NCBI GenBank assembly: GCA_964520325.1
Contig: CAZFOB010000001.1
Location: 248,001 to 312,000 of the forward strand
Length of the DNA stretch: 64,000 nucleotides
DNA from: CAZFOB01 sp964520325
GTDB lineage: Bacteria; Actinomycetota; JAICYB01
Direction: 5' to 3'
The position numbers and the translations under genes are program-made. The notes under the pieces were generated by a model that ran no database searches, was not told the DNA's origin, and saw nothing but the letters and a program-made list of their open reading frames with translations. Every line of letters starts with the position of its first letter. The first letter of the stretch is position 1. This document shows positions 14,625-23,366 of the stretch, in pieces.

Positions 14625-16274
14625 CTATTCGATCCCGATGAGGAACGGGTAGTGCGGCTGACCGCCGCGGTGCACCTCGACCTCGACCCCGAAGCGCTCC
14701 CCAACGCGCTTGCCCAGTGCGTGGGCGTGCCACTCGTCGACGTCGGCGCCGTATACAAGCGTCACGAGTGAATCGACGTCAGGGTCGAGCATCACCTCGA
14801 CCACGCCAAGCACGGCATCGTCTGCGTCGTCGCCGATGAATCTCACAGAACCGCCGGCGATCCCGAGCGCCTGACCCTCCTCGACGTGCCCGGCGGGTGT
14901 CTCTGTCGTCCGCACGGCGTAAGCGACCTCACCGTGCTTGGTCGCGAGAGCCTCCGTCGTCATCGCAACGAGGTTGTCATCCAGGCTTGCGTCGCGATCG
15001 AAGGCGACGATGGCAGTGATGCCCTGCAACGGCGATTCCGTCGGGACGACGTCGATCCGTTTCACGATCCCCTCGTCGGTCGCGATACCGGCCGCCGTTC
15101 TCGCCGACGAGATGACGTTCTTGTTGTTGGGAAGCACGATCACTTCTTCGGCGCGCGCACGCCGGATGCCGACGAGGATCTCTTCGGCCGAGGGATTGAA
15201 GCTCTGGCCTCCAGGGACCAGTCCGCGCACGCCGAGCGATGCGAAGATCTCGAGGATCCCGTCGCCGGCGGCGACCGCGACGATACCGAGATGCTCGACC
15301 GGGCTGCCGTCGTCCCGGCCCTCCTGCATGTGCGCGAGGACGGAGGCCGTATGCAGGTCGTTGACCTGGCCCTCGAGATACTGAACCTCGAGCTGGCGTG
15401 GACGTCCGCGTTCGTATGCCTCCTCGATGACCTCACCGATCGCATTCGTGTGGACGTGCACGTTGTACAAGCCGGCGTTGCCGACCACGAGAACGCAGTC
15501 GCCGTAGCGGCCGAGGACGTCGCGGTACTCGTCGGCCTTTGCATCGGTGACCTCATAAAGGAACTGGACCTCGAACTTGAACTCGAGGCTTCCGCCTTCT
15601 GGACCCAGAACGGTCGCGCCCTGTACGGCATCGGCCGGCGACTTGGCCGGCACGCGCGGCGGCGGCAGCGGCGTGGCGTCGAGGGTGAACAAGAGACATT
15701 CGAGGAAGAGCAGGAACCCCCGCCCCCCGGCGTCCACCACGCCGGCCTGCTTGAGGATCGGCAAGAGCTCTGGCGTGCGATCGAGCGCGTCCTGGGCCCG
15801 GCCGACAACGCGCCGGCAGGCGTCGACGAGATCGTCACTCTCGATGGTCGCCGCCTCTGCCTCCTCGGCGGCTTCGCGGGCGACGGTGAGGATGGTGCCT
15901 TCTTGCGGCTGCATGACCGCCTTGTAGGCAAGGTCGGAGCCTCGGCGAAGCCCGTCTGCGAGGGACGCAGTGTCGAGGCCGTCGGCTTCCCCCACTGCTT
16001 CTGCGATCCCGCGGAAGAGCTGCGACAGGATCACGCCGGAGTTGCCCCGCGCACCCATCAGCGACCCGCGCGCGATCGATGCGCACGGCTCGGTCGAGCC
16101 CTCGAGCTCGCGCACGACAGCCGCTAGCGAGAGCTTGAGATTCGTGCCGGTGTCGCCGTCCGGGACGGGATAGACGTTCAGCCCGTTGATCTCCTCTTCG
16201 TAGGAGGAGAGCGCCCGGGAGAACTCGGTGACGGCTGCGGCGAAGTCGGCGATCGAGACGCTTGTCGTGGCCAA
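14625..16274 (-). CDS. fakA: DAK2/DegV-partner fatty acid kinase-like protein
   Basis: About 549 residues from a TTG at 16274 preceded by CGGAG. The N-terminal DAK2 domain has the Mg-ATP motif N-V-Y-P-V-P-D-G-D-T-G-T-N and A-R-G-N-S-G-V-I-L-S-Q, followed by the FakA middle domain and a C-terminal DegV-like region. FakA phosphorylates fatty acids held by a FakB carrier, feeding exogenous acyl groups to phospholipids. No fakB/degV gene is nearby. The gene is divergent from rpmB, part of the conserved rpmB-fakA-recG neighbourhood, here interrupted by the ABC exporter and other genes. Confidence 0.88.
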   Translation of the reverse strand: MATTSVSIADFAAAVTEFSRALSSYEEEINGLNVYPVPDGDTGTNLKLSLAAVVRELEGSTEPCASIARGSLMGARGNSGVILSQLFRGIAEAVGEADGLDTASLADGLRRGSDLAYKAVMQPQEGTILTVAREAAEEAEAATIESDDLVDACRRVVGRAQDALDRTPELLPILKQAGVVDAGGRGFLLFLECLLFTLDATPLPPPRVPAKSPADAVQGATVLGPEGGSLEFKFEVQFLYEVTDAKADEYRDVLGRYGDCVLVVGNAGLYNVHVHTNAIGEVIEEAYERGRPRQLEVQYLEGQVNDLHTASVLAHMQEGRDDGSPVEHLGIVAVAAGDGILEIFASLGVRGLVPGGQSFNPSAEEILVGIRRARAEEVIVLPNNKNVISSARTAAGIATDEGIVKRIDVVPTESPLQGITAIVAFDRDASLDDNLVAMTTEALATKHGEVAYAVRTTETPAGHVEEGQALGIAGGSVRFIGDDADDAVLGVVEVMLDPDVDSLVTLVYGADVDEWHAHALGKRVGERFGVEVEVHRGGQPHYPFLIGIE

Positions 16275-16363
16275 ACTCCGTGAGCCCCCCTCCTCAGCAG
16301 GATGCGCGCCCTCACCGAAGGCTCGCCCCCCAGGATCGGGGGCCATGCTACCGTTGAGCGCAT

Positions 16364-16555
16364 ATGGCGGCTAAGTGCGATGTCTGCGGCAAGGGCCCGG
16401 CGACCGGGAACAACGTCTCCCACTCGAATCGGAAGACGAAACGGCGCTGGCTTCCCAACCTGCACTCGATGAAGATCAACCAGAACGGCTCCGTGCGACG
16501 GGCGAAGGTGTGCAGCTCCTGCCTGTCGGCGAACAAGGTCACGAAGGTCGTCTAA
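16364..16555 (+). CDS. rpmB: 50S ribosomal protein L28
   Basis: The 63-residue basic protein starts MAAKCDVCGKGP, with C-D-V-C-G at the N-terminus and a C-S-S-C pair near the C-terminus, the four-cysteine zinc form of L28. The R-R-W-L-P-N-L and K-V-C-S-S-C-L motifs are typical. It is divergently placed from fakA. Confidence 0.96.
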   Translation: MAAKCDVCGKGPATGNNVSHSNRKTKRRWLPNLHSMKINQNGSVRRAKVCSSCLSANKVTKVV

Positions 16556-16600
16556 CTACTTCCACCTGACCCCGACTACTCGCCCACCCGCAAGTGGATC

Positions 16601-16864
16601 GTGTTCCGATCCGAGCGCGACGGTAACCCCGAGATCTACATCATGCGCGCCAACGGCCAGAACCAGATCAACCTGACCAACGATCCGGCGAGCGACCGTG
16701 CGCCCTCGTGGTCTCCGAACGGCCGAGAGATAGTGTTCAGCCGCTTCGCCGACGGCAAGCTACAGCTATTCAAGATGGAGTCCAACGGCTACGGCCAAGC
16801 CAGCCTCAGCGGCGGCAATTCGCCGGACGACTTCGCCGACTGGGGAGGGGGCGCGCGAAGGTAG
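16601..16864 (+). pseudogene. TolB/PD40 beta-propeller fragment
   Basis: The 87-codon frame contains two PD40 repeat units (G-N-P-E-I-Y-I-M-R-A-N-G and A-P-S-W-S-P-N-G-R-E-I-V-F-S-R). These are single blades of a TolB-like propeller that normally needs five to seven. The reading frame is open leftwards to the rpmB stop (16555) and already encodes propeller-like sequence (D-Y-S-P-T-R-K-W-I-V-F-R), so the start is missing. The C-terminus ends in low-complexity G/A/R. It is probably a stranded piece of a larger protein. The 256 bp after it (16865-17120) hold nothing recognisable apart from the leader of the next gene. Confidence 0.65.
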
Positions 16865-17120
16865 GACACGCATCGACGACGGGACGCAGGCGACCTCGAC
16901 AAGGAAGAAGGGCTCCTGCGATGGGAACGCCTTCGTGAGCAGCAGACCGAGGAGCGTAACGATTGCTGACACGGGTTCGGTGCACCGCATCGTGCGCGTC
17001 GATCTGCTGATTGACGGCTCGGCCAGCAAACGTTAGTCTCCGCTCGCGGGGGGAAAGTTAGCGGTCATTAACATGGGGGACGCCTCCGCGGCTATCGTCG
17101 TACATCGGGGGAGGCAGGAC

Positions 17121-18932
17121 ATGAGGCTGGAGCGGGGTAGCGGTGGGAAGTTCGCGATCGGGGCCGCCGTCGCGCTCGCGCTCGCGCTGACGCCAGGAGC
17201 CGCCGGGCAGGTCTCGGTGCCTCCACCTCTGGCCGCCGTTCCGAGCGGAGGTCGGTACATCGAGCCCTCGTTCTCCTTTTCAAAGACGCAGACCAACGTG
17301 CCATATGGTCAAGCCGTCAACTCCCGGGGCGAGTTACAGACGCTCCTTTTGGACGCTTACGAGCCGAACGACGACTCCGAGGAGTTCCGGCCGGCCGTCG
17401 TGTGGGTGCACGGCGGCTTCTTCGCTCGCGGCAGCAAGAGCGACGTGGAGTTCCTCCACGACCTCACGCGGCGCGGCTATGTAACCGTGTCCATCAACTA
17501 CCGGATACGACCGGAGCAGGAGGTGAGCATCCCGGCGCTCACCAACGATCTCACCCTGGCGCCGGCGTTCATCGAGACCATTCGCGACGCACAGCACGAT
17601 GCGCTGGCGGCGATCCGCTGGGTGAGGGCCAACGCCGCCGACCTGCGTGTCGACCCCGGTCGCGTGGTCATCGCCGGCCACTCTGCCGGCGGGCTCACCA
17701 CCTTCGGCTCGATCTTCAACCACGAGGACGTGGGTGGCAGCGGCAACCCCGGCTGGGTCTCCCGGCCCACGGCGGGTCTCGCCGGCGCCGGCGCGTACGG
17801 GTCGGGGGTAACGGGTCGAGCTCCGCTGCCCGGCGACGCACCAATCCTGGTCATGCACGGCACGAACGACACAACGGTGCCGATGGCCACGAGCACGGCG
17901 CCGTGCACACAGACCCTGGCCGTCGGCAATATCTGCGAGATGCGCATCTACCCGGGCGCCGGCCACGGGCTTCCGGACGCCGATCGCGGCCTGACGTCGA
18001 CGAGCTTCCTCTACCGCCACATGATCAGCGCCGAGCGCGTGCCCACCAGGCTTTCCGACCTTGCTGCGTCCACGCAGGACGAGGAGGTCATCGTCACCGG
18101 ACGACTCGCCACCGAGGCGGGTGCACCGATCGCCGACGCCCGTATCCTCGGCCGCGGCGAGACGGGCGGCCCGGTGGAAGCCACCACCAGCGGCGACGGC
18201 ACCTTCACGCTCGGCGTACAGGCCCCCGACGCCGGTACACCCTTCTCGGTCAAGCTCCGCTACGAGGGGCACTACACCGGCCTGTCGGCGCAGGCCCCCA
18301 CGTCAAACGCTCTTGCGCCGAAGCCGCTTGCCCCCGCCCACGCCACCATCACCCAGCCCGCGACGTCACTGTCCCTCGACGCGTCCGCCTCCGGCCAGAT
18401 CACCGACGCCATCCCCATGAAGGCCACCCTGACGTCCGGCGGTCTTGCCCTGGCAAACAAGCGGGTCACGTTCGCGATCGGCTCCCGATCCGCCGAAGCC
18501 ACGACCGACCCGGACGGCGTGGCCGAAGCCACGCTGACCCCGAGCGCCCCGGCCGGGCTGGCGGAGATCGTCGCCACCTTCGAAGGTGACGGCACCTACG
18601 CCGGATCCCGTGCCGCTTCGCCCTTCGACGTCCTCTTGGAGACAGCCGTCCTCGCCTACGGAGGCGAGACCCGGGCCACGGGCGAGACGGTGAACGCATC
18701 CGTCCGTCTCGTTGAAGATGACGGCCCCCCGATCGCGGGTGCACCGGTCACCTTCGAGATCAACGGCGAGCAGACGACGGTCCTCACAGACGGCGGGGGT
18801 GTCGGCCGGGCCAGCCTGGCCGTCCCCGACCACGGACGATCCCAGGAGGTGGTGGTTACCTACCCGGGCGACGACAGCTACGTGCCTGCCGAGACCTCGG
18901 CCACCGTAACGTGGGGTGGGAAGGCGAATTGA
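17121..18932 (+). CDS. Secreted alpha/beta-hydrolase (carboxylesterase-like) with Ig-like repeats
   Basis: The 603-residue product starts at the ATG after GGGGGAGGCAGGAC. A Sec signal peptide (K-F-A-I-G-A-A-V-A-L-A-L-A-L) is followed by an esterase domain with the oxyanion motif V-H-G-G-F-F, nucleophile G-H-S-A-G-G (Ser near residue 190) and Y-P-G-A-G-H-G for the catalytic His. The second half (about 330-600) holds a carboxypeptidase-regulatory-like segment and at least two Ig-like/Big repeats, probably for surface attachment or spacing. It likely hydrolyses an extracellular ester; the substrate is unknown. It overlaps the next lipoprotein gene by 4 bp. Confidence 0.82.
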   Translation: MRLERGSGGKFAIGAAVALALALTPGAAGQVSVPPPLAAVPSGGRYIEPSFSFSKTQTNVPYGQAVNSRGELQTLLLDAYEPNDDSEEFRPAVVWVHGGFFARGSKSDVEFLHDLTRRGYVTVSINYRIRPEQEVSIPALTNDLTLAPAFIETIRDAQHDALAAIRWVRANAADLRVDPGRVVIAGHSAGGLTTFGSIFNHEDVGGSGNPGWVSRPTAGLAGAGAYGSGVTGRAPLPGDAPILVMHGTNDTTVPMATSTAPCTQTLAVGNICEMRIYPGAGHGLPDADRGLTSTSFLYRHMISAERVPTRLSDLAASTQDEEVIVTGRLATEAGAPIADARILGRGETGGPVEATTSGDGTFTLGVQAPDAGTPFSVKLRYEGHYTGLSAQAPTSNALAPKPLAPAHATITQPATSLSLDASASGQITDAIPMKATLTSGGLALANKRVTFAIGSRSAEATTDPDGVAEATLTPSAPAGLAEIVATFEGDGTYAGSRAASPFDVLLETAVLAYGGETRATGETVNASVRLVEDDGPPIAGAPVTFEINGEQTTVLTDGGGVGRASLAVPDHGRSQEVVVTYPGDDSYVPAETSATVTWGGKAN

Positions 18933-20410
18933 CGGGTGCGCGCAACAACCTTCTCCTCGCTCTCGGCGTCAGCCTGTCCCTCTTGCTTTCCGCTTGCGGA
19001 TCGACGTCGAAGGATCAAACGCGTGACGCGCGCGAGGGCCGGTCAGTCGAAGCCGGTGGCGTGGCCGACGATGCCGTCGGCGATCCCAAGTCAGGGTCGA
19101 GGACCGGACGATCCGCTCCAGACGGTGACGGGCCGGGCACTCGAGCGGGAACGAGCGGGCGCACCGTCCCAACCGACGGCGGCGTCACCGGCGGCAAACT
19201 TCCGGCAACACGCGGTGGAAGCGGCGGCACGGTGCGGATCGGTGTCCACCTGTCGCAGAACGGTGACGCGGCCAGCCAGTTCGGCGTCGCGCGTCTTCCC
19301 ACGACGGGTCCTGGCGAGGTGGCGGCGATCGTCAAATGGGTCAACGCCAACGGCGGCATCGGCGGAAGGACGGTACAGCATTTCGTCCACGTGACCGACC
19401 CCCTGAACGGCACGTTCGACTCTCAATCGCAGGCGGCGTGCTCGGATCTCGCGGAGGACAAGAAGGTCTTCGCCGTGATCAGCAGGTCCCTTTCGCCCTC
19501 CGATGTCCTGCCCGCCTGTCTCGCCAAGCATCGCGTCCCCCTCGTGTGGGAGCTGCACAAAGTCCTTACCCGATCGACGGCCGCGAAATTCGTGCCGTTC
19601 CTCTACCGTCCTCCTTACCCGGACGGCGACCGCCTCGGCTTCGTCGTGGACGGTCTGGCGCGCGCCGACTTCTTCGGGAAGGCGCCCAAGCTCGCGATCG
19701 TCCGCTACGACATCCCCGACCACAAGTTCGTCTCCGAGAAGGTCTTCCGTCCCGCACTGAAAGCCCACGGGATCTCGGTCGCGGCCGAGGCTGTCATCTC
19801 GGAGGCGCGAGCCGCATCGGACGCCGGCGCAACGTCGGCGCAAGCGTCGAACGCCGTGCTCCGTTTCCAGACGGCGGGGATCACGCATGTCCTGTTCGTG
19901 CCCACCGGCGCGGTGTTGCCGCTTCTCTTCCTGGCAGCGGCGGAGAGCCAGGGCTTCCGTCCCGCCTACGGTCTCAACACTTTGGATCCTCCCGGTTTCC
20001 TCGCGGCGAACCACGGCGCGGGCCAGCTTGGGAAGGCTATGGCGGTGGCGTGGCAGCCGGCCGTGGATACCGGGGAGACCTTCGACCCCCGGCCGAACGC
20101 CGGGGCGAAGAAGCGGTGCCACGACATCGTGAAGGGTGCGGGGTTCAGCGGTGAACAGGCCAGGGGCGCCGAACCGTACTGCGAAGGGTTCTTCTTCCTG
20201 AAGGCGGCGCTGGACCGCAACCCACAGTTCAGCCCCGATGGGCTGCGCCGCGGAGTGGAGGGCCTCGGCGACTCGTTCGAATCCCCATGGGTGTTCGGCG
20301 CGCGGTTCGGTCCCGGACGCTATGACGGAACGAGAGAGGCCCAGAACGCGAAGTACAACGCCGATTGCGGCTGCTTCAAGTACCTCGGGAAGCGCTACCC
20401 CGTCGGTTAA
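18929..20410 (+). CDS. Branched-chain amino-acid type ABC substrate-binding lipoprotein (Peripla_BP_6)
   Basis: About 493 residues from a TTG preceded by GGGAAGG. A signal peptide ends in the lipobox L-L-S-A-C-G, followed by a Ser/Gly-rich linker of about 75 residues and then a type I periplasmic-binding fold with I-G-V-H-L-S-Q-N-G-D-A. The fold resembles LivJ-like binding proteins for amino acids, amides or other small ligands. No LivHMGF transporter genes accompany it. It starts inside the stop of the esterase gene, so it may capture a product of that enzyme. That link is an inference from overlap only. Confidence 0.78.
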   Translation: MTGARNNLLLALGVSLSLLLSACGSTSKDQTRDAREGRSVEAGGVADDAVGDPKSGSRTGRSAPDGDGPGTRAGTSGRTVPTDGGVTGGKLPATRGGSGGTVRIGVHLSQNGDAASQFGVARLPTTGPGEVAAIVKWVNANGGIGGRTVQHFVHVTDPLNGTFDSQSQAACSDLAEDKKVFAVISRSLSPSDVLPACLAKHRVPLVWELHKVLTRSTAAKFVPFLYRPPYPDGDRLGFVVDGLARADFFGKAPKLAIVRYDIPDHKFVSEKVFRPALKAHGISVAAEAVISEARAASDAGATSAQASNAVLRFQTAGITHVLFVPTGAVLPLLFLAAAESQGFRPAYGLNTLDPPGFLAANHGAGQLGKAMAVAWQPAVDTGETFDPRPNAGAKKRCHDIVKGAGFSGEQARGAEPYCEGFFFLKAALDRNPQFSPDGLRRGVEGLGDSFESPWVFGARFGPGRYDGTREAQNAKYNADCGCFKYLGKRYPVG

Positions 20411-20425
20411 GCGGTAGCGAACGCT

Positions 20426-21081
20426 CTATCGATCGCGGGCCGGTGGGGTGATCAACCCCATCCTCATCGCTTTGACGACACCTTCGAGCTGGCTGCGCGC
20501 CCCGAGCTTGGCGAGGATCGTCTTGATGTATCCACGACACGTGTGGATGCTGAGCGTGAGTCGCTGCGCGATCGCCTGCGGATCGAGTCCTTCACCCAGC
20601 AGAGCAAGCACGTGCAGCTCGCGTCTCGTCAGGTCGAGCGGAGCCGCCGGCCCGCGCGATCGGGTTGGGCGCGGTTGACGAGCAAGGAGAGTGTGGCGCG
20701 GTCGACGATCATCCCGCCGCTGCGCGCCGAACTGATCGCTTCGATCACCTCCGGCACGTGCAGATGCTTGGGCAGGAAGCCGCTTGCCCCGGCATCGGCC
20801 GCTCTCGCCATGACCGATGGTTCGTCGTGTCCGGTGAGGATCAGCACCCTGGCTTCCGGACACAGCTGCTTGAGTCGCGCCGTTCCGACCAGGCCGTCGA
20901 CCTCGGGCAGTTCGACGTCCATGGGAACGACGTCGGGTTCGTTGTCCTTGGCGATCGAGATCGCCTCGTCGACGGTCCCGGCCGTGCCCAAGCACTCCAG
21001 GTCGTCCTGGGCATCGACGGCGATCGCGAGCGAGTCGGCGAAGGCGTGGTGGTCGTCAACGATCAGAACGCGCAGACGCAT
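20426..21081 (-). pseudogene. NarL/FixJ-type response regulator split by one frameshift
   Basis: The start at 21081 gives a receiver domain (M-R-L-R-V-L-I-V-D-D-H-H, phospho-acceptor in M-D-V-E-L-P-E-V-D-G, Lys in F-L-P-K). The frame then hits a stop near 20629. The neighbouring frame encodes the LuxR-type DNA-binding domain (L-D-L-T-R-R-E-L-H-V-L-A-L-L, then I-K-T-I-L-A-K-L-G-A-R). One base change in the GC-rich stretch about 20650-20690 would rejoin them into a protein of about 217 residues. No partner histidine kinase is adjacent. The break may be real or a consensus error. Between 21082 and 21375 I see no gene. Confidence 0.8.
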
Positions 21082-21375
21082 GGGTTCGTCCGCGAAATCG
21101 GAACGGACCCTCCCACATTGGGGGGGTCAAGACCGACCACCTTGGCCTTTCGCGCGGGCCACCGGCGCTCGTAGAGCCTCCGCGGAGAGGGTGGACGCTC
21201 GGCCGCGCGTTCGTCTCGGGTGTCCTGCAGCCGCCATTCGCTGCCGAGACGGAAGGAGCCACCCGGATGAGCCTTGACAACCATCTTCAGCTGCCCCCCT
21301 TCGCGAAGCCGGTAGCGCCGGACGGTGGATTCAGGCTAAGACCGCTCGCAGACCAGTCGTTTTTCAGCTCGGCGT

Positions 21376-21549
21376 TCAGCCCATGGTGCGGCGTGGCCAC
21401 AACAGCGCCACACCGATCAGCACGAAGACGCCGCCGACGGGGAGGGCCGCGAGGGCACCCGGCACGCCGGTCATCGCCAGGAGCAAGAAGGCGACTCCAA
21501 CGGCAAGCGCGAGGAGTCCGGACGCTCGGTTCTTCCGTGGTTCCGACAT
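21376..21549 (-). CDS. Small two-helix membrane protein
   Basis: The 57-residue frame starts M-S-E-P-R-K-N-R. It has two hydrophobic helices (about residues 11-30 and 35-51) joined by a short G-V-P-G-A-L turn, and a basic W-P-R-R tail. The positive N-terminus and tail suggest both ends face the cytoplasm. It lies directly downstream of thiD on the same strand (25 bp). No family is recognised, so it is a hypothetical protein supported by composition and position. Confidence 0.6.
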   Translation of the reverse strand: MSEPRKNRASGLLALAVGVAFLLLAMTGVPGALAALPVGGVFVLIGVALLWPRRTMG

Positions 21550-21574
21550 GTCGATGACGCCTCCGCGCTGGGAC

Positions 21575-22366
21575 CTACCAAAGCCCCCACGCCGGGTTGA
21601 CCGGACCGATCCCGTGACCGATCTCGAGGTGACGCTCGATCGCTCGCGTCACGAACTTCTTTGCTTCATGCGCAGCGTCCGGTACTTCTAAACCTTTCGC
21701 GAGTCCCGCGGCAAGCGCGGCCGAGAGCGTGCAACCGGTCCCATGCGTGTGCGGTGTCGCGATCCGGGGCCCCTCGAGCCGGATCACGCGGTCTCCGTCC
21801 GTGAGCAGATCGGTCGCATCGCCGGCACTGAGGTGTCCACCCTTGAGGAGGACCCAGCGCGGACCGAGCTTCACAAGCTCCTTCGCGGCGTCCTCGTCCG
21901 GCTCGGTTGGCGAGATCTCGCGTCCGAGAAGGCCCTCGGCCTCCGGGATGTTCGGCGTGATGACCGTGGCGAGTGGGATCAGCTTCGTCCGCAGGGCATC
22001 GACCGCTGAGTCCTGGAGCAGCGGATCGCCGTGCTTGGACACGAAGACGGGGTCGCACACGAGGTTGTCGATCGAGAACTCCCTCACGGCCTCCGCGACG
22101 ATCTCCACGATCGGCGCGCTCGCGAGCATGCCGGTCTTTGCCGCATCGGTGCCGATGTCCTTCATCACGGCGTCGATCTGTTGGTGGACGAAGTCCGGCG
22201 GGATCGCGAGGACGCCCTGAACGCCGACGGTGTTCTGCGCGGTGAGCGCGGTGAGTGCACACGTACCGTGGACGCCGAGCATCGTGAACGTCTTCAGATC
22301 GGCCTGGATGCCGGCTCCTCCGCCGGAGTCCGAGCCGGCGATCGTAAGCGCCCGCGGCAGTTTCAC
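21575..22366 (-). CDS. thiD: Hydroxymethylpyrimidine/phosphomethylpyrimidine kinase
   Basis: 263 residues from a GTG at 22366. The ribokinase-like fold has the N-terminal I-A-G-S-D-S-G-G-G-A-G-I-Q-A-D motif, D-P-V-F-V-S-K-H-G-D-P-L-L for the catalytic region, and the C-terminal anion-hole motif G-T-G-C-T-L-S-A-A-L-A-A-G. It phosphorylates HMP and HMP-P for thiamine synthesis. It overlaps the thiL stop by 4 bp (GTGA), a thiamine mini-operon. No TPP riboswitch is visible upstream of thiL. Confidence 0.95.
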   Translation of the reverse strand: MKLPRALTIAGSDSGGGAGIQADLKTFTMLGVHGTCALTALTAQNTVGVQGVLAIPPDFVHQQIDAVMKDIGTDAAKTGMLASAPIVEIVAEAVREFSIDNLVCDPVFVSKHGDPLLQDSAVDALRTKLIPLATVITPNIPEAEGLLGREISPTEPDEDAAKELVKLGPRWVLLKGGHLSAGDATDLLTDGDRVIRLEGPRIATPHTHGTGCTLSAALAAGLAKGLEVPDAAHEAKKFVTRAIERHLEIGHGIGPVNPAWGLW

Positions 22367-23334
22367 TGTCGCTTGAAGTGGTCGTATCCGAGTGCATCGA
22401 GCTCGGTGCGCTCGCCGTCCCGAACCAGCCACACTCCGTCGGTTACCACCCGGCCGATCTCGATCAGACCGAGTGGCTCAACCTGCGACCGATCGACCGC
22501 AACGAGCAGCTCGAGATCTTCGCCGCCGCCGAGCACCATCTGTGCGACGTCCCACCCGCGGGCCTCGGCAACACCCCGCGCCTCCGGCGCGATCGGCAGG
22601 TTCGAGATCTCGACTCCGACCCCAGACGCTTCCGCGATCCGTCGTGCGTCCGAGGCCAGACCATCGGAGATGTCGATGGCCGCGTGCACGCCCGCTGCTT
22701 GGAGGCGAGTGCCCTCGCTCACGCGCGCCACCGGACGACGGTGGGCATGAAGACACGCAAGGCCATCTTCAGGGACGACGTCCTTGGGGTCGGCCGAGAG
22801 CAAGAGATTGACGCCGGCAGCCGCCCGTCCGAGCAGCCCGGTGACGGCGAGCGCGTCACCGACGCTGGCCCCTGAGCGGCGCAACGGATCGCCCTCGATC
22901 TCTCCGATCGCAGTCACCGACAAGATCAACTCGGAGCTGCGGACCGTGTCGCCCCCGATCACTTCAGTGCCGTAGATCGCGCACGCCTCGGCTATGCCGG
23001 TATACAGGCCGGCGAGCGTGTCTTCGTCGAGCGTCGGCGGCGCGCAGAGGACAACGAGCAGATAGCGCGGTTGCGCTCCCATCGCCGCAAGGTCTGACAC
23101 GTTCACCGAAACCGCCTTGAAACCGACATCGGCGGCGGATGACCAGTCGAGACGGAAATGGACGCCCTCAACGAGCGCGTCCACGGTCGCCACGAGGCTC
23201 GTCCCATCGCGCAAGCGCGCGACCGCGGCGTCGTCACCGATGCCGACGAGGGCGGCCCCATCGAGCATGGGGGCGGGCAACCAGGCTCGCATCTTGTCGA
23301 TGAACCCGAACTCGCCGAGGTCCGAGAGTTTCAC
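22363..23334 (-). CDS. thiL: Thiamine-monophosphate kinase
   Basis: The 323-residue product has an AIR-synthase/PurM-like fold: N-terminal G-I-G-D-D-A-A-V, V-D-A-L-V-E-G-V-H-F, and D-I-S-D-G-L-A-S-D for Mg-ATP binding. It phosphorylates thiamine monophosphate to the cofactor thiamine diphosphate. The start is GTG. It is divergent from trkA with only 32 bp between starts. Confidence 0.95.
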   Translation of the reverse strand: MKLSDLGEFGFIDKMRAWLPAPMLDGAALVGIGDDAAVARLRDGTSLVATVDALVEGVHFRLDWSSAADVGFKAVSVNVSDLAAMGAQPRYLLVVLCAPPTLDEDTLAGLYTGIAEACAIYGTEVIGGDTVRSSELILSVTAIGEIEGDPLRRSGASVGDALAVTGLLGRAAAGVNLLLSADPKDVVPEDGLACLHAHRRPVARVSEGTRLQAAGVHAAIDISDGLASDARRIAEASGVGVEISNLPIAPEARGVAEARGWDVAQMVLGGGEDLELLVAVDRSQVEPLGLIEIGRVVTDGVWLVRDGERTELDALGYDHFKRQ

Positions 23335-23366
23335 GTTGACACCGTAACCCCCCTGATACTGGACCC

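Noticed and set aside
17334..18272. 312-codon minus-strand frame inside the secreted esterase
   Set aside because: Contained in a gene with signal peptide and catalytic triad; repeats of G/A/R/D reflect codon bias only.
23335..23366. TPP riboswitch upstream of thiL-thiD
   Set aside because: Only 32 bp separate thiL from divergent trkA and no thi-box-like sequence is visible.
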